Assembly (NCBI GenBank): GCA_021018995.1
Contig: CM037596.1
Coordinates: 102,469,416-102,533,415, forward strand
DNA length: 64,000 nt
Direction of reading: 5' to 3'
Source: Chloranthus sessilifolius
Lineage: Eukaryota > Streptophyta > Magnoliopsida > Chloranthales > Chloranthaceae
Notes under the pieces: generated by a model
The model's input: only the letters and a program-made list of their open reading frames with translations
Databases searched by the model: none
What the model was told of the DNA's origin: nothing
Part shown: one piece after another, positions 33,742 through 46,261 of the stretch
Layout: the number at the start of each line of letters is the position of its first letter
Numbering within the stretch: position 1 is the stretch's first letter
Translations under genes and position numbers: made by a program

Positions 33742-35881
33742 CACCCCCAAACCTACACTTTGCTAGTCCTCGAGCAAAGCAAACTAAAGAAAAATAAATT
33801 GCCACTTTCGTAGGGAACACGATTGCACTTAGCATGTGCAACAAGCATTTAAACCCCTAGGTGATCCCTAGTGGAGGAGTTTTGTCTCCTGAGGGTTTAC
33901 AGTGAAGTTACCCACAAACTTCAATACATTTTTGAAACCATCGATAAAATTGAGTTTTCAAAATATGATTTTGATAACATATATACCATTTAAAAATAAA
34001 AATCATTAATCAATTCAACATGTGAATTCTCAATTTTAAATAACAATGTTATACTAATCATACTAGCATCCATTCAAATTAGTCTAATGCTCAAATCGTT
34101 AGATAACTTATCCATTCATGCCTAAATGTGAAGTGTGTGCATACTCAAACCAAAATTCATTCATCTCAGAACTGGTTCAAACGGGAAACCGTCGGATTTG
34201 TTGTTTTAACTCAATCCTCACTTTAGGTATACTCTTGAAATAAAATCACTCCGATGATGGGTAAGTTTTCGCACACATGTGAGAAATCAACACAAAACAA
34301 ATAAAAAGGTCTCACATGATAAATGAAACACGATGTAATCAATGAACAAAAATAAATCTCATAAGAAGATACTTGTATATCCTAAGCATGTCATATCAAG
34401 TGTCATAAGTATCACATATTCACTCTCCACAAGGCAGTTACCAATGCAAGATCAGATCATGAAGGTCTTTTTGTAGTTTTAATGGGGCTCAGGTAAGGGT
34501 AAGAAAGAATTGGAAGTTGGGATTCAAAGTTTCTGAGAAATCGGAAAAGGTACACCTTTTTTATTTTTCTATTTCTCTTCTTTTTCTTTTCTAATCTCTC
34601 ATTATTTTTCTCAATATTTTTCTATTTTTCTCAACTTTCTTTTTCTTTTGAATTTCCTTTTCTTAAAGTACCTCATATTTTTCATTATTTTTCACAATTT
34701 TCTTTTTCTTTTTCTTCTCCTTTTTGCTCTTTTTATTTTTGCCATACACTCTCAGTAAACACCACAACTCAGTATCTCTCCACTTACTCTCTTTTCGTTC
34801 ATTCTCATCCCTCGTTCCTAATTTCTCAGAAATAAGAAGGGTAAAACTGAATTTTCAGAAATGGTGAAGGGTTAAAGGTTAACGTGGCTTATCAAAAAAT
34901 GTATAAAGGTAATTTTTTTTTCAATAGGCTCAAAGGGGTACTAAAAGGATAAATTTATATTAGGTGGGGTATTTTAAGCACAAACGAGTCAAAGATGACC
35001 TTCAATCATGTCCTTAAAAGATAGTAACCTTGCCTATTTGTCTTGAGTAGATATACAATACATTCTAACATAATGATATGAATTTGATTTCATGCAAAGT
35101 CACAAGCCAAAGCAAAGTGTATGAGATTATGCAAAATAATCTGTATTCAAAGAAAACTCTGAGTTTATGTATTCACTCATCAATGACGGGAAATTAGCTC
35201 TAAAGCTCACCAGGTTTAATCTCCACTAAGAACCTAAGATTCAACGTTCAAAACAGTTCATCGATTTCTAAGTCTTAGCTTGGTATAAGTGTAAAAATTA
35301 TAAGCATGAATATCAAAATTATCCGCAAAATATCACATTAAGCTTCATCATCTTAAATACAAGTAATCAAAATATGACATAAGTATTCTCAAAATTAAAT
35401 TCACATGCATCATCAACTAAAGTTTGAAAACAATCATAAAATAATGTGCATGATGACTTCAAAATAATTTTTTTTTTTTTTTTTTTAAGGTAAGGGAAAA
35501 TAAGTGACACAAAATAGATAATCATACCCCCAAACCCAAAGATTACAATGTCCTCATTGATTGAAATAAGTAGCTCATCCCCAAACCTGTTGAAAAGTAC
35601 CTCAACTCAAAGATCAGGTGCAGAGAATATATGCATCAAATTGGAACATGACCAAAAATTTATTGAAGGGAATATGGTTACCCTATTTTAGGGAATTAAA
35701 AACAACCTAAACTAAAAAAAACTAATACGCTAGAAATAAACATGAGAAAAAAAAACAAAAAATAAAATAAAACGTAAATCCTAAACTAAACATGAATCAA
35801 ACTCCGTTAATCATTGGTAGGCGGACCCATCCACCTCGGTTCACTTAAAATGATGTTCTTAGGCACAGGGAATAATTTCTC
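33742..35881 (-). other. 3' non-coding region of element B
   Basis: No frame of interest. T/C-rich on the + strand at 34550-34745, with A- and T-runs (35467-35486). Collinear with the 3' non-coding region of element A. Confidence 0.75.
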
Positions 35882-36310
35882 TCACAGATCAAGGGGAAAT
35901 TGATGAGACACCGCCAATGGGATGGATGGAGGCGGTGAGGCGAACATAGGACATGGAGATGGGGGAGATGGTGACGGCATCACATCAATGATTTCAATAT
36001 CAGTATAGATGCACGGTGTAGGAGATTTGGAACGTTTTACCTTCTTTCTAGATGGTTCACCCCAGGAAGGAAGGATCATCAGATCGAGGTCGATGATTTC
36101 AACATTGCTAGGCGCAAAAGGGACCGTCCGATGAGAGCGGCGCTTCCGCTTTTTAGCAGTCTCCTCCATCTTTGATAATCGGGCTCTGGTGAGATATAAT
36201 CTTCGGGCCATGAGAAGGTTGTGTAAAATTGAATGGAAAGTGAGCCTAAGGGTGAATATAAAGGAAAAAATTATAGAGTTGGAGTAGGAGTGGAAAGAGG
36301 TGTCCCGCAA
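35882..36310 (-). CDS. Small basic/Pro-rich ORF of element B (function unknown)
   Basis: 142 codons on the element's sense strand, downstream of the third ORF. An internal Met at about residue 34 begins MARRLYLTRARLSKMEE, a more likely start. Two basic clusters (KKRKRRSHR and RKKVKRSK) look like nuclear-localisation signals. Two near-repeats, VEIIDLDLMILPS and IEIIDVMPSPS, follow them, and then a Pro/Ser-rich tail. I do not recognise a family. No counterpart is visible in element A. It is unclear whether it is translated, though the frame is open over its whole length while neighbours are broken. Confidence 0.4.
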   Translation of the reverse strand: MRDTSFHSYSNSIIFSFIFTLRLTFHSILHNLLMARRLYLTRARLSKMEETAKKRKRRSHRTVPFAPSNVEIIDLDLMILPSWGEPSRKKVKRSKSPTPCIYTDIEIIDVMPSPSPPSPCPMFASPPPSIPLAVSHQFPLDL

Positions 36311-36839
36311 AAAGGAAACAATGAAAAGTGTGGTTTACGCTCAAGGGATCCCAAGGACAAAAAAGTAAAACAATAATAAAATTAAAAAAAAAAAAAAAAC
36401 AAAGAAGAATCCAAATAGGATTCTGTTCCGAAAAGTGGGGTTGATTAATTGACCCTGGGAAGTCGATGCATCGACCCTGGGGGGTCGATTAATCGACTAT
36501 GGGGTCGATGCATCGACACCCAAAATTTTGTTTTTTTTTTTTTTTCGAAAACTGTGGGTCGATTAATCGAGTATAACCCTCGATTAATCGACACCAAGTC
36601 GGCAACAGGTAATGTGGGTTATTTTAATAATGTTTTTCACTCTTCTAAATGCAACAGGTAATGTGCAAGGGCAATCCCAAACAGATTAGAGAACACACTA
36701 TTTCATTGATAAGCACGATGATTACAAGGACACTTCTGATTGGACTCCTAAAATAAACAACCTAAACGAAAGAAAGAAAAATAATACAAAACGAAAAAAA
36801 ATCCTAATCCTAGACTAAACAAACTAATCATCCCCATCC

Positions 36840-37889
36840 TCTTCGGCCTGGCGGGCCCTGGCGCGCATCTCCTGATAACTATCAGGCCACATCATGTCCG
36901 TCGATGTAGGAAAGGCGATCATAGTAGCTACTGGCATGGGTACCATGTTGTCTCCTCTTGTAAAGAGTTAATTTGGGCTTGGACCGAACCAAGCGACACA
37001 CCCTCCTCGGGTCCTTGATCAGGTGCATGTTGGTCATCCTGCCGTACGCGGCGGCGCTGGCGTGGTGGAGCAGGTTGGACCGGCGCATCAGCGGGGGCAT
37101 CAGGGACATTTCCCAAGAGACGCATACTGCGGTTCCATTGAGTCGCACCATATCGATAAAATGCGAGATCCCCGAGGCCGTCATCCCGGTAAAATGGGAA
37201 ACGAAGGAAATTGAGCTGCTTCATAACATAATGAGGAAAGTAGATCAACGGTGCCTCACCAGTGGCAGGGTTGGCGATATCCTCATGGCAACGCCACATG
37301 CCATCATGAAGAATTCTGGGCACGTTGATCCACGAATTTCGGTGGGCACCATAAAGCGCTTGAACCCGATCGCTAGTGCGCTCAGAAACGTGGCCACGGG
37401 GGTAGAGGTTACTACATACCACACTATCCCTGAAGAAAATATGCCGCGGCGCATCTCGTTGATTATATCCTCCTGAGACTCTTCGAGTTTTTCACCCAAA
37501 GTGTGATTGTGAGGGCGCTCGCACGAAATGTTAAAAACCTCGGTAATGGTGTGCGGATAAATTAGGCACGATCACCCATCGATTGAAACAGTGAAGTGGG
37601 CGGTGACATGATTCTCCACAGAGGCGGGCACCCATGCATTGTTCTGATAGAATAACCGAACAACACATTCGAACACTTTGATCACAGGCGGAGTGAGGAG
37701 AAAATGAACGTTGAGAGCCATCGCATAGGCCAATGAAACGGCGCATACAGGTAGTGCTTGAAATGCCGCGAGATCGAAAACATATTCGGAACACAAGTCC
37801 CGAGTCGTGAAGCGACCACTTGGCTGATCACATGGATGACCTGCAGGACGTTGGGCAAGTCTTTGCGGCACGACAGAGGTCGAAGCCAT
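36840..37889 (-). pseudogene. Third ORF of element B (Athila env-position / 'putative plant transposon protein' type)
   Basis: Starts MASTSVVPQRLAQRP at 37889. It continues through FDLAAFQALPVCAV, VHFLLTPPVIKVFECVVRLFYQN (37889-37572), then in other frames a ..FSSGIVWYVVTS-type segment, LYPRGHVSERTSDRVQALYGAH, GEAPLIYFPHYVMKQLN and a Pro/Arg-rich tail (37422-36928). It is homologous to 19870-21030 of element C and sits in the same place after pol. At least two frame changes interrupt it. No clear signal peptide or membrane span is visible, so 'env-like' is positional only. Confidence 0.68.
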
Positions 37890-37989
37890 GATTACACTGT
37901 CGGAATGTCAGAGATAGTCAGAAGAAACAGGATACAAAGTGAATGAAAATCGGAGTGAGAATGCTCCATTTAAATAGGCGCAAAGGCGC

Positions 37990-38475
37990 CCTCTCGGGAC
38001 GGACACACCTCAAAATAATCGATTAATCGACTCCATTGAAAACAGGCGCGTCATAAATCCCGACGTATGGAAACACGCAACGTCTCTAAGTTAAAAGACG
38101 CAACGGCCGAAAGTGAAAAAGTCGATTAATCGACTTTGACAATTGATGAATCGACTTAAATCGAGACAGAAAAAAAACAAAAACGCAAGCCCCAAAATAA
38201 AAGTCGATTAAGCGACTCATAAAGAGTCGATTAATCGACTCCAAATAAAACAAAAATTGACAAAATTCAAAAAGCAGCACAAGTTTCAAAGTGAATAGTC
38301 GATGCATCGACTCAAGGAGTCGATTAATCGACTAAGAAAAAGTCAAGCCCCGCATTAATGCAGTCTCCTTGAAAAAGGAGACTCCATTAATACTGTCGAT
38401 TAATCGACCAAATGGGTCGATTAATCGAGCATGGGAGGGTCGATGCATCGATTCAGGGGGTCGATGCATCGACTC

Positions 38476-38523
<48 letters not shown>

Positions 38524-38530
38524 ACCAAAC
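37990..38530 (-). repeat. Palindrome-rich spacer of element B with poly(A) run
   Basis: TCGATTAATCGA, TCGATGCATCGA and near variants occur about twelve times between 38018 and 38475; four lie within 38396-38475 alone. A run of 41 A residues follows at 38477-38517. There is no coding sequence. Confidence 0.8.
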
Positions 38531-38539
38531 GGAAACTAC

Positions 38540-41500
38540 ACAATTGGGTTGCCTCCCAATGAGCGTTAGTTTAAAGTCGATAGCTCGACCATGTGAATTG
38601 CTCAGTCAGGGTGAGCCATCGGATCACTCAAGGAAAGAGTGTCAGAGAATGCAATTGCATTCTCAAGGAACGGTTTCAATCGGTGACCGTTAACTCGAAA
38701 AATGTTCCCGTGTTTCAGGTTGATAACATCAACTGCCCCATTGGGGAGTATTCGAGAGATTTTGAAAGGACCACTCCAACGGGTTTTTAGTTTCCCCGGA
38801 AATAGATGAAGTCGGGAATTGTAGAGTAGAACCTATTGACCAACAACGAAAGATTTTCGTAGAATAGATTGATCATGAACCCGTTTCATACGGTCCTTGT
38901 ACGATTTGCAGTCCGGCATCACGGATTTCTTCTAATTCATTTATTTGGAAACCCCTTTGGGCACCAGATTTCAAGAGATCGAAATTCAATGACTTAATGG
39001 TCCAAAATGCTCGATGTTCCAGCTCAACCGGGAGGTGACATCCTTTACCAATGACCAACCGATACGGCGACATGCCAATCAGAGTTTTAAATGCAGTTCG
39101 ATACGCCCATAGAGCGTCATTCAACTTTAGCGACCAGTCTTTATGGTTCGGATGGATTGTCGTTTCTAAAATCCGCTTAAGTTCCCGATTAGAGACTTCA
39201 ACTTGGCCACTTGTCTGAGGATGGTATGGTGTAGCGACTTTGTGCGTGACACCATATTTCTTCATTAATTGGGTGAACACTTTATTACAAAAGTGCTTTC
39301 CACCATTGCTAATTATTGTCTTTGGAATGCCAAAACGAGAAAACACTTGATCCTTGAGAAATTTGATCACCACTCTGTGATCATTCGATTTATACGCCAC
39401 AACCTCTACCCATTTCGAGACATAATCAACACCGACAAGAATGAACGTATTTCCAAACGAATTCGGGAAAGGACCCATAAAATCGATCCCCCAAACATCA
39501 AATAATTCAACTTCTAAAATTGGATTGAGTGGCATCATGTTGCGCTTTGAAATTGACATTTGTGATTGTGACAAGATTTGCAATGCTGATGACAATCCTT
39601 AAAGATCGTCGGCCAGTAAAAACCACTTTGGAAGATCTTTGCGGCAGTCTTTTTGGAACTAAAGTGACCTCCACAAGCTAACTCATGACAGAACGAGATG
39701 ACCCGTGGTTGTTCAGATTCAGGAATACATCTTCGTATGATTTGATCAGGACAGTATTTGAATAAGTACGGATCTTCGAAAAAGTAGTGTTTCACCCGAG
39801 CTAAGAAAATGGATTTCTCATTCTTCGACCAATGGTGAGGTAATTTCTTGGTGACTAGATAATACCAAGGTGGGCAATCAATCCTGAACAACTGTTCATC
39901 CGGGAAGTGCTCTAAGATCGGAACAGGCTCGTCAGATCTCTCAATAATTATTCGTGACAAGTGATCTGCCACCACATTTTCTGAGCCTTTCTTGTCCCTG
40001 ATCTCCAAATTGAACTCTTGCAACAACAAAATCCATCTAATTAAACGTGCCTTAGCGTCTTTCTTAGCGAACAGATGGCGCAGAGCAGCGTGATCTGTGA
40101 ATACTACGACTTTAGATCCTAATAAATAGGATCGAAATTTATCCAACGCGAAAACTACAGCCAAAAGTTTCTTTTCAGTGGTTGAGTAGTTCAACTGGGT
40201 ATCGTTGAGAGTACGACTCGCATAGTAGATTACATGCGGTAATTTTTCTATTCGTTGCCCCAAAACAGCTCCAATTGCATAATCAGAGGCGTCGCACATG
40301 ATTTCGAACGGGAAGTCCCAGTTCGGAGATTGAATTATTGGAGCTTTTATCAATTCGACCTTAATGGTTTCAAAGGCTTGCAAACATTCATCATCAAAAA
40401 CGAATGGGGCATCCTTTGAAAGTAAACTGCATAGCGGTCGCGCGATCTTGCTGAAATCTTTAATAAAACACTTTATAAATCGGCGTGGCCCAGAAAAGAT
40501 CTGATTTCCTTCACCGTCCTAGGTGGTGGTAGATTGGCAATTAAATCAACTTTGGCCATGTCGACCTCGATACCTTGGGACGATATGATATGTCCCAAAA
40601 CAATACCATCTTTAACCATGAAGTGACATTTTTCCCAATTAAGAACAAGGTTCTTCTCTTGGCATCGTGCAAGCACTAGCGACAAATGAGTCAAAACGAT
40701 CTAAAAGCTGTTTCCATGGATCGAGAAGTCGTCCATGAAGACTTCGAGAATCGCTCGACCATATCCAAAAAAATACTCAGCATACATCTTTGGAATGTAG
40801 CTGGTGCATTATAAAGCCCAAGCGGCATTACGTCGGTGGGAGAAAGTACCAAAAGGACATGTGAAAGTGGTCTTCTCCACGATCCTCGGTGCAATGACTA
40901 TTTGGTTATACCGGAATAGCCATCGAGAAAGCAATAGTACTCATGCGGCCAATCTTTCCTAACATCGATCGATAAGCGGAAGTGGAAAGTGATCTTTCCT
41001 CGTCATCAAATTTAACTTCGATAATCAATGCACTCTCCACCTGTTTGAATTTTTGTAGGGACTAGTATGTTTTCCTTCATTCTTCACCCTTTGTGATTCC
41101 GATTTCTTAGGGACCACTTGTGTGGGGCTGACCCATTTACTGTCAGAGATGGGGTATATAATTCCAGTATCTAGAAGTTTGATTACCTCATTTCGGACCA
41201 TGTCTTGCATTATTGGGTTCAGTCTCCTCTGTGGTTCCCTAGAAGGCTTAGCATTATCTTCCAAATGGATTCGATGCATACACACTGTCGAACTAATGCC
41301 TTTGATATCTTTAATCGATCATCCGAGGGCACTTTTGTGCTCTTTGAGTACATTCATGAGTTGGCCTTCCTGATTTGCATCCAATGTTGATGATAATATA
41401 ACGGGTTGAGTTTCATTCTCCCTCAGGTAGGCATACTTGAGATTTTTTGGAAGAGGTTTAAGTTCTAAGGACACTTTCTCCTCCTCTTTCGACTTTTCCT

Positions 41501-42400
41501 TGATTAAATCAATTTGAGTTCCACACTTTATTTCCTTTTCTTCTCCCAGACGTCGTGTGGAGTTCAACTTGTGATTCACTTCTTGGATCAGTTGATCCAC
41601 ATTAAAATTCTCTCCAAAATGCATGAGACAAACTAAAGGATCTTGATTCGGATGCATGAAATATTTCCTCTACAATTTCATCAGTATGCATGCTTGTGCA
41701 TGTTCATCATCCTCCATAAATGCTTGGCAATATTAAAAATGTTGAGTTCCTTGTCATATTCCCAAATAGCAGATTCATGATCCGTTTACAATTGATCGGT
41801 AGCATTGGAGGTTGCTAGGAATGGTCTTCCTAGAATCCTTTGGAATATTATTCTTCAAATTTGATGCGGTTCGATGTCTAGAACAACAAAATCTACGAGG
41901 AAAGTAGAAAGAATCCACCTTGATGAGGACATCTTCCACAATTCCTCGAGGATCTTCTGGACCAATCGGTAGCGAAGGGTCATCGTTGTGGTCTTAAGCT
42001 CTCCCAATTCGAGCTCCTTGTACACAGAATAAGGCAACAAGTTGACACTTGCTCCTAAATCCAAAAGGGCCTAATCAATACGGTTATCGCCAATGATGAT
42101 CGAGATTGTAGGACAACACAGGTCCTTGTATTTGATTGGGAGCTTTGCTTGCAACCTTGAACTAACATTTCGGCTAAGAAAGCCTTTTTGGAATATTGGT
42201 CTTTCTTTTGATTGTGACCAATTCCTTCAAAAATTTAGCATAAGCGGTACTTGGCGGATGGCATCTAGGAAGGAATATTAATTTTAATTGCTTGAAAATC
42301 TCATTTATTCCTTCCACATCGCGATTTCTCGGTGGTGCCATCAATCTTTGGTGCGATGCTTTGAACAAAACTTCTCTTACATTCACTCTTTTCTTGATGT
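38540..42400 (-). pseudogene. Pol polyprotein of element B, frameshifted
   Basis: Protease (42064-41855, MDLGASVNLLPYSVYKEL, active-site DLGAS kept). Linker (41657-41319). RT in pieces (41285-41025, 40894-40691 and 40694-40473), with HRIHLEDNAKPSREP, NAPATFQRCML and a frame break across the FMDD region. RT end, RNase H and integrase zinc region follow in one frame (40383-39535: [48 protein letters not shown]). The integrase core is at 39595-38873 ([36 protein letters not shown]). The second catalytic Asp of integrase (ISDGG in relatives) is Asn here. Small deletions cluster between 40700 and 42400. Confidence 0.9.
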
Positions 42401-42861
42401 TTCTTTTGCTTGTACTTTGTCATCAATTTCTTTTCTCTCTTGATTTCTTCTCTCCATCGGACTCTTCCTCCTCCTCAGCAACACTACTTTGTTATCGACA
42501 CCTTTCCGAGATCTCAACGTTGTGATTGCTCGAATTTATTGATTCATCCTCTTGTGTTGAAGTTGATGTTTGTTCAACAACCATTTGGCCTTATGGGTTA
42601 GGAGCAGGTTGGCTTGAAGCGATCCTTTTCTCTTTCACGGAGAAAGGATGCCAATTGAATTTGGATCTCTATTTAGAGATTGAGGATGTGTGAGAATGAA
42701 TGAGTTTCATCAGGTCCTCGATGAGAAGGAGTTTGTGTATGAGGGCGTTAGGCGAGATTTCCACAATGGGTTGTTAAATCCAGTGGTGGAAATGTCGGCA
42801 CAAAATTTTGTTGTGGTTGGTTTTATAACCTCCCATTGGTATGTAAGCTGAAAATTCTGGT

Positions 42862-44193
42862 TCATTTCTTGGTAGGCTGCCCAACCTGATTTTGATTGTA
42901 TTGAAATTGATTCGGGTTATTGAACCCTTGCTGTTGAAATTGCCCTTGACCGTAGTTCTGCTGCGGTTCTTGATTAAAATTTTGTTGGGGAGAAAAGTTC
43001 GTCCCCTGTTTCCTGGGCTGTATTATTTGATTATCTTGTTTCCATGAGAAATTTGGGTGGTTTCTCCAGCTATTTGGGTTGTTCTCATTGAAAACGTTAC
43101 CTTGATTCCGCCCATAATTATTCACAACATTTAGCTGTTCAGATGTGTCTTCATGGTAGTTCTGCATTGAAGGACAATCATCTGCCATATGCATTGGACT
43201 TGCACAAATTGAACATGGCCCAGGTTGTGTATTTACCATATGCACATTCTTCTTTAATTTCAATTCCTCCACTTGTTGGGTGAGGAACTCAATTTTAGCC
43301 ATCAAATCTGGGGAATCCTTTACTACGTATAGTCCTCCCTTCTTGGTTGAACTTCCGGCTTGATCACAGGCTTTGACTGGTTGTTCCCGAGTCTTTGTGA
43401 AATTCCAGTGCTGAGAATCCTCAGCAAGCTTTTCTAGGAAAGCATAGGATTCAGTTTCCTTGAGGCTCAAGAATCCTCCGCCATTCATTGACTCCACCAG
43501 ATGTCTATTTGGTTGACTCAGTCCATTGTAGAAACACTGGACCAATCTCCACTTTGAGTATCCATGGTGTGGACATTTGAGTAAGAGATCCATGAATCTA
43601 TCCCAAGCTTCATATAATCTCTCATCTTCCTCTTGCGTGAAATCCGTGATTTCACGTCTAAGGACATTCGTCTTCGCCATAGGGAAGAACTTTGACAGAA
43701 ACTTTTTGACCATCTGATCCCAGGTGGTTATGGATCCCGATGGTAGAGAATTTAACCATGCTTTTGCTTTATCCTTTATAGAGAAAGGAAACAAGCGTAG
43801 CCTAACAGATTCTTCGCTGAAATTTTGGTAAACAGATGAGCAGACTTCGACGAAGTCTTTAACATGCTGGTATGGATCTTCTGTCTCCATGCCATGAAAG
43901 ATTGGAAGGATTTGGATGACATTTGTACGAATTTCAAACCAGCCACCAGGTGTGGCGGGGTATACAATGCATGATGGGGTATTTGTAGTGATCAGAGAGA
44001 ACAGTTCTCCCAATGTTGGTTCTTCTTCTTGTTCAAGTTGCCCATTCATGTTATCAGTCATACTGACTTCAGTGGATGATTCACTTGAAAATTTCTGCCT
44101 TGATCTAGCATCCTTATGATTTGACCGGCAAGCACATTCGATCTCAGAATTTAAAGGCTCTAAATTTCTTTCTTTAGAAGACCTAGTGTGCAT
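42862..44193 (-). CDS. Gag of element B, open frame of 443 aa
   Basis: Begins MHTRSSKERNLEPLNSE. Residues about 85-255 are the retrotransposon gag core (ILPIFHGMETEDPYQHVKDF, RLRLFPFSIKDKAKAWLNSL, WDQMVKKFLSKFFP, YEAWDRFMDLLLKCPHHG, CFYNGLSQPNR). Residues 300-316 are a short helix. Residues 327-340 form a zinc knuckle C-x2-C-x4-H-x4-C (CSICASPMHMADDC). Residues 356-440 are Gln/Asn-rich (QQNFNQEPQQNYGQGQFQQQ). Gag would build the cytoplasmic particle and bind the RNA genome. The frame stops at PTKK; homologous sequence continues downstream out of frame, so the C-terminus is probably shortened. This is the only long intact element gene in the window. Confidence 0.9.
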   Translation of the reverse strand: MHTRSSKERNLEPLNSEIECACRSNHKDARSRQKFSSESSTEVSMTDNMNGQLEQEEEPTLGELFSLITTNTPSCIVYPATPGGWFEIRTNVIQILPIFHGMETEDPYQHVKDFVEVCSSVYQNFSEESVRLRLFPFSIKDKAKAWLNSLPSGSITTWDQMVKKFLSKFFPMAKTNVLRREITDFTQEEDERLYEAWDRFMDLLLKCPHHGYSKWRLVQCFYNGLSQPNRHLVESMNGGGFLSLKETESYAFLEKLAEDSQHWNFTKTREQPVKACDQAGSSTKKGGLYVVKDSPDLMAKIEFLTQQVEELKLKKNVHMVNTQPGPCSICASPMHMADDCPSMQNYHEDTSEQLNVVNNYGRNQGNVFNENNPNSWRNHPNFSWKQDNQIIQPRKQGTNFSPQQNFNQEPQQNYGQGQFQQQGFNNPNQFQYNQNQVGQPTKK

Positions 44194-44479
44194 GCAAATG
44201 ACACACAGAGTGGAGGTTTCGGGCAGGAAAACTTTAAGAAAATTAAATTTTTTATTTTATTTATTATTTTTTTTTTTAAAAGCTCGATTCATCGAGTGTG
44301 AATCTCGATCAATCGAGAGGGGGTCAATGAATCGACACTGGGGGTCGATGCATCGACTCTGCAAATTATTATTATTATTGTTTTTTATTATTATTATCTT
44401 TAATGCAGAAATACTATTTTAATCCCCGAAAATTTCTAAAATTTACTGTCTACCAAAAATTCAGATTTTTTTAATTTAA

Positions 44480-44497
44480 TCCCCGGCAACGGCGCTA
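44480..44497 (-). promoter_or_regulatory. Primer-binding site of element B (tRNA-Asp)
   Basis: The + strand reads TCCCCGGCAACGGCGCTA, 17 of 18 identical to the 3' end of plant tRNA-Asp (..GGCGCCA). It is six bases (AAAACT) from the LTR edge at 44504. tRNA-Asp priming is typical of Athila elements. Confidence 0.88.
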
Positions 44498-44503
44498 AAA
44501 ACT

Positions 44504-46261
44504 TGATGTGAATTTTAATTGTGATGTTTTACTCGCAAGCGCACGAATCGGATTGTATATAGTGGGTGCAGAGTACGAGATCGTTCCCACGAGGACTATT
44601 TTTGAAAGATCTAAAAAGACACGACAGTAATTCAAGAAATCCACTAAGATTTAACAGTATTCCACCAGTCTTATGATTTGATTTTGTGAGATGACAATTA
44701 CTGACTACAAACTAAAATTTAATTGATAATTCAAAAGTAAAGATAAAGATGAAGATACTAAATCCTCGCATCTTTGGTCCGTTCTTCCCATAATATAAAT
44801 CTACGGATTAAACTATGAGATAAATAATTGAAACACATCTTTTATGGAAGATAAATGGTCAAAACCCTGATAGGTTCCACGTTGCATCCCTGCAATCAAG
44901 ACTTAGATGATTTTCATATATAGATCTGGGATCAAGGGCATGGCTCGGCACACTTGATCTCAGGTACAAATAAAAATCATCCCCAAAGTGGGTGAAAATT
45001 CCAACAAAAATACCATCATAGATCTGAAATCAAGGGCATGGCTCGACACACTCGATTTCAGATTAGGGAGTAATTAAGATAAAATTACCATTACAGATCC
45101 AAGATCCAGGGCATGGCTCCACACACTCGATCCCGGATCATAATCATAATTATATCCACACGATGAAAGCAAAAAGACCATATAACAATGACTGGGTAAA
45201 ATTACCGTCACAGATCTGAGATCCCGGGCATGGCTCGACACACGCGATCCCAGTTAGTGGCAGGGATTTCATCCGTTCATGATAACACAATAACCATAAA
45301 ATAAGATCTCATATTTTAATCCAAAATTTATATTATTAAAAGTACATCCTTCGGATGGGAATCATTAGATCCCCATCCCTATGAATTTACCCGCACATAT
45401 TGTAATTAAATGACATAAATAAATAAGGAAGGGAAAATAACATTAATTTAATGAATTAAAAATACCTTAAACTTTAACAGAAATTACTTTGATCCAAAAG
45501 TACGATGATCTTCAGAAACGAAATTAATGCAGGAATAAACTTGAACAAAAATAATAAACTGAAGGAATGAGTACTGGAAATTAAAGGAACAAAGCTCTCA
45601 AAAAGGAATAAATAAAAACTCTCTAAAACTAGTCCTATTTCCCTAAAAATTAATTCTCTTTCGAAGTGTTTGAGTCGGCTTTAAATAGATGCACGGTCGC
45701 GGAAGTCTCCCAGCCGCAAGAGTGTCCCAGCCGCAAAAGTTGGGGTTGATTAATCGATCCAATAGGGTCGATGCATGGAGCCTATAAAAAGTCTAAAAAA
45801 ATAGCTTTAAAGTGTCAGTTCTGTGTCTGACACTCTTTTGCCCTCGATTAATCGACCAAAAGGGTCGATGCATCAACTCCCAGAAATTCGTGAATTCCAG
45901 CACACTTTTTGTATCAGATACTATTTCGGTATTTCAGTTATAACTTTCTATCCCGAACTCGGATTGAGGTGATTCTTATGCCGTTGGAAAGCGGACGAAA
46001 AGATCTACAACTTTTATATTTTTACAATTTCATGATTCGACCGTCTTGAAGGTCCAAATTGTTCCGCAAGTCACACCAAGTTCTCGATGACCCAAAGTTA
46101 GTGTTTTGGCATTATTTTCAGAATTCTTTGGCTGTTTTCTATACTTGGTTTGTATTTACCTGAAACACTTTAATTCTAATAATTCTTATCAAATAGCCTT
46201 CATCGGACAGCTAAATATAAGTATTTAGGGGTGAAATATCATCTTATTTCACTACTCATCA
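44504..46261 (-). repeat. 5' LTR of element B
   Basis: 1758 bases, TGATGTG..ACTCATCA. On the - strand a TATA-like CTATTTAAAG lies at 45688-45679, about 575 bases from the LTR start, a plausible promoter. It carries the same four CTCGRCACAC modules as the 3' LTR and a short CCCAGCCGCAA duplication (about 45708-45738). Confidence 0.93.

Larger units (their letters stand above)
32023..46261 (-). mobile_element. Element B: youngest, full-length Athila-like retrotransposon (14.2 kb)
   Basis: LTRs at 32023-33741 and 44504-46261. GATGA is on both sides (32018-32022 and 46262-46266), and the unbroken target sequence is seen inside its own gag at 43912-43922. On the - strand: LTR, tRNA-Asp primer site, gag (44193-42862), linker, broken pol (about 42400-38540), palindrome-rich spacer, third ORF (37889-36840), a small basic ORF (36310-35882), non-coding DNA and LTR. 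The first 230 or so LTR bases differ at only about 3 sites, so it is younger than A, as the nesting requires. Confidence 0.95.

Noticed and set aside
36430..38480. Regularly recurring short palindromes considered as a CRISPR array
   Set aside because: The genome is a plant nuclear one, spacing is irregular, intervening sequences are not uniform spacers, and no Cas genes exist. They belong to the retrotransposon non-coding regions.
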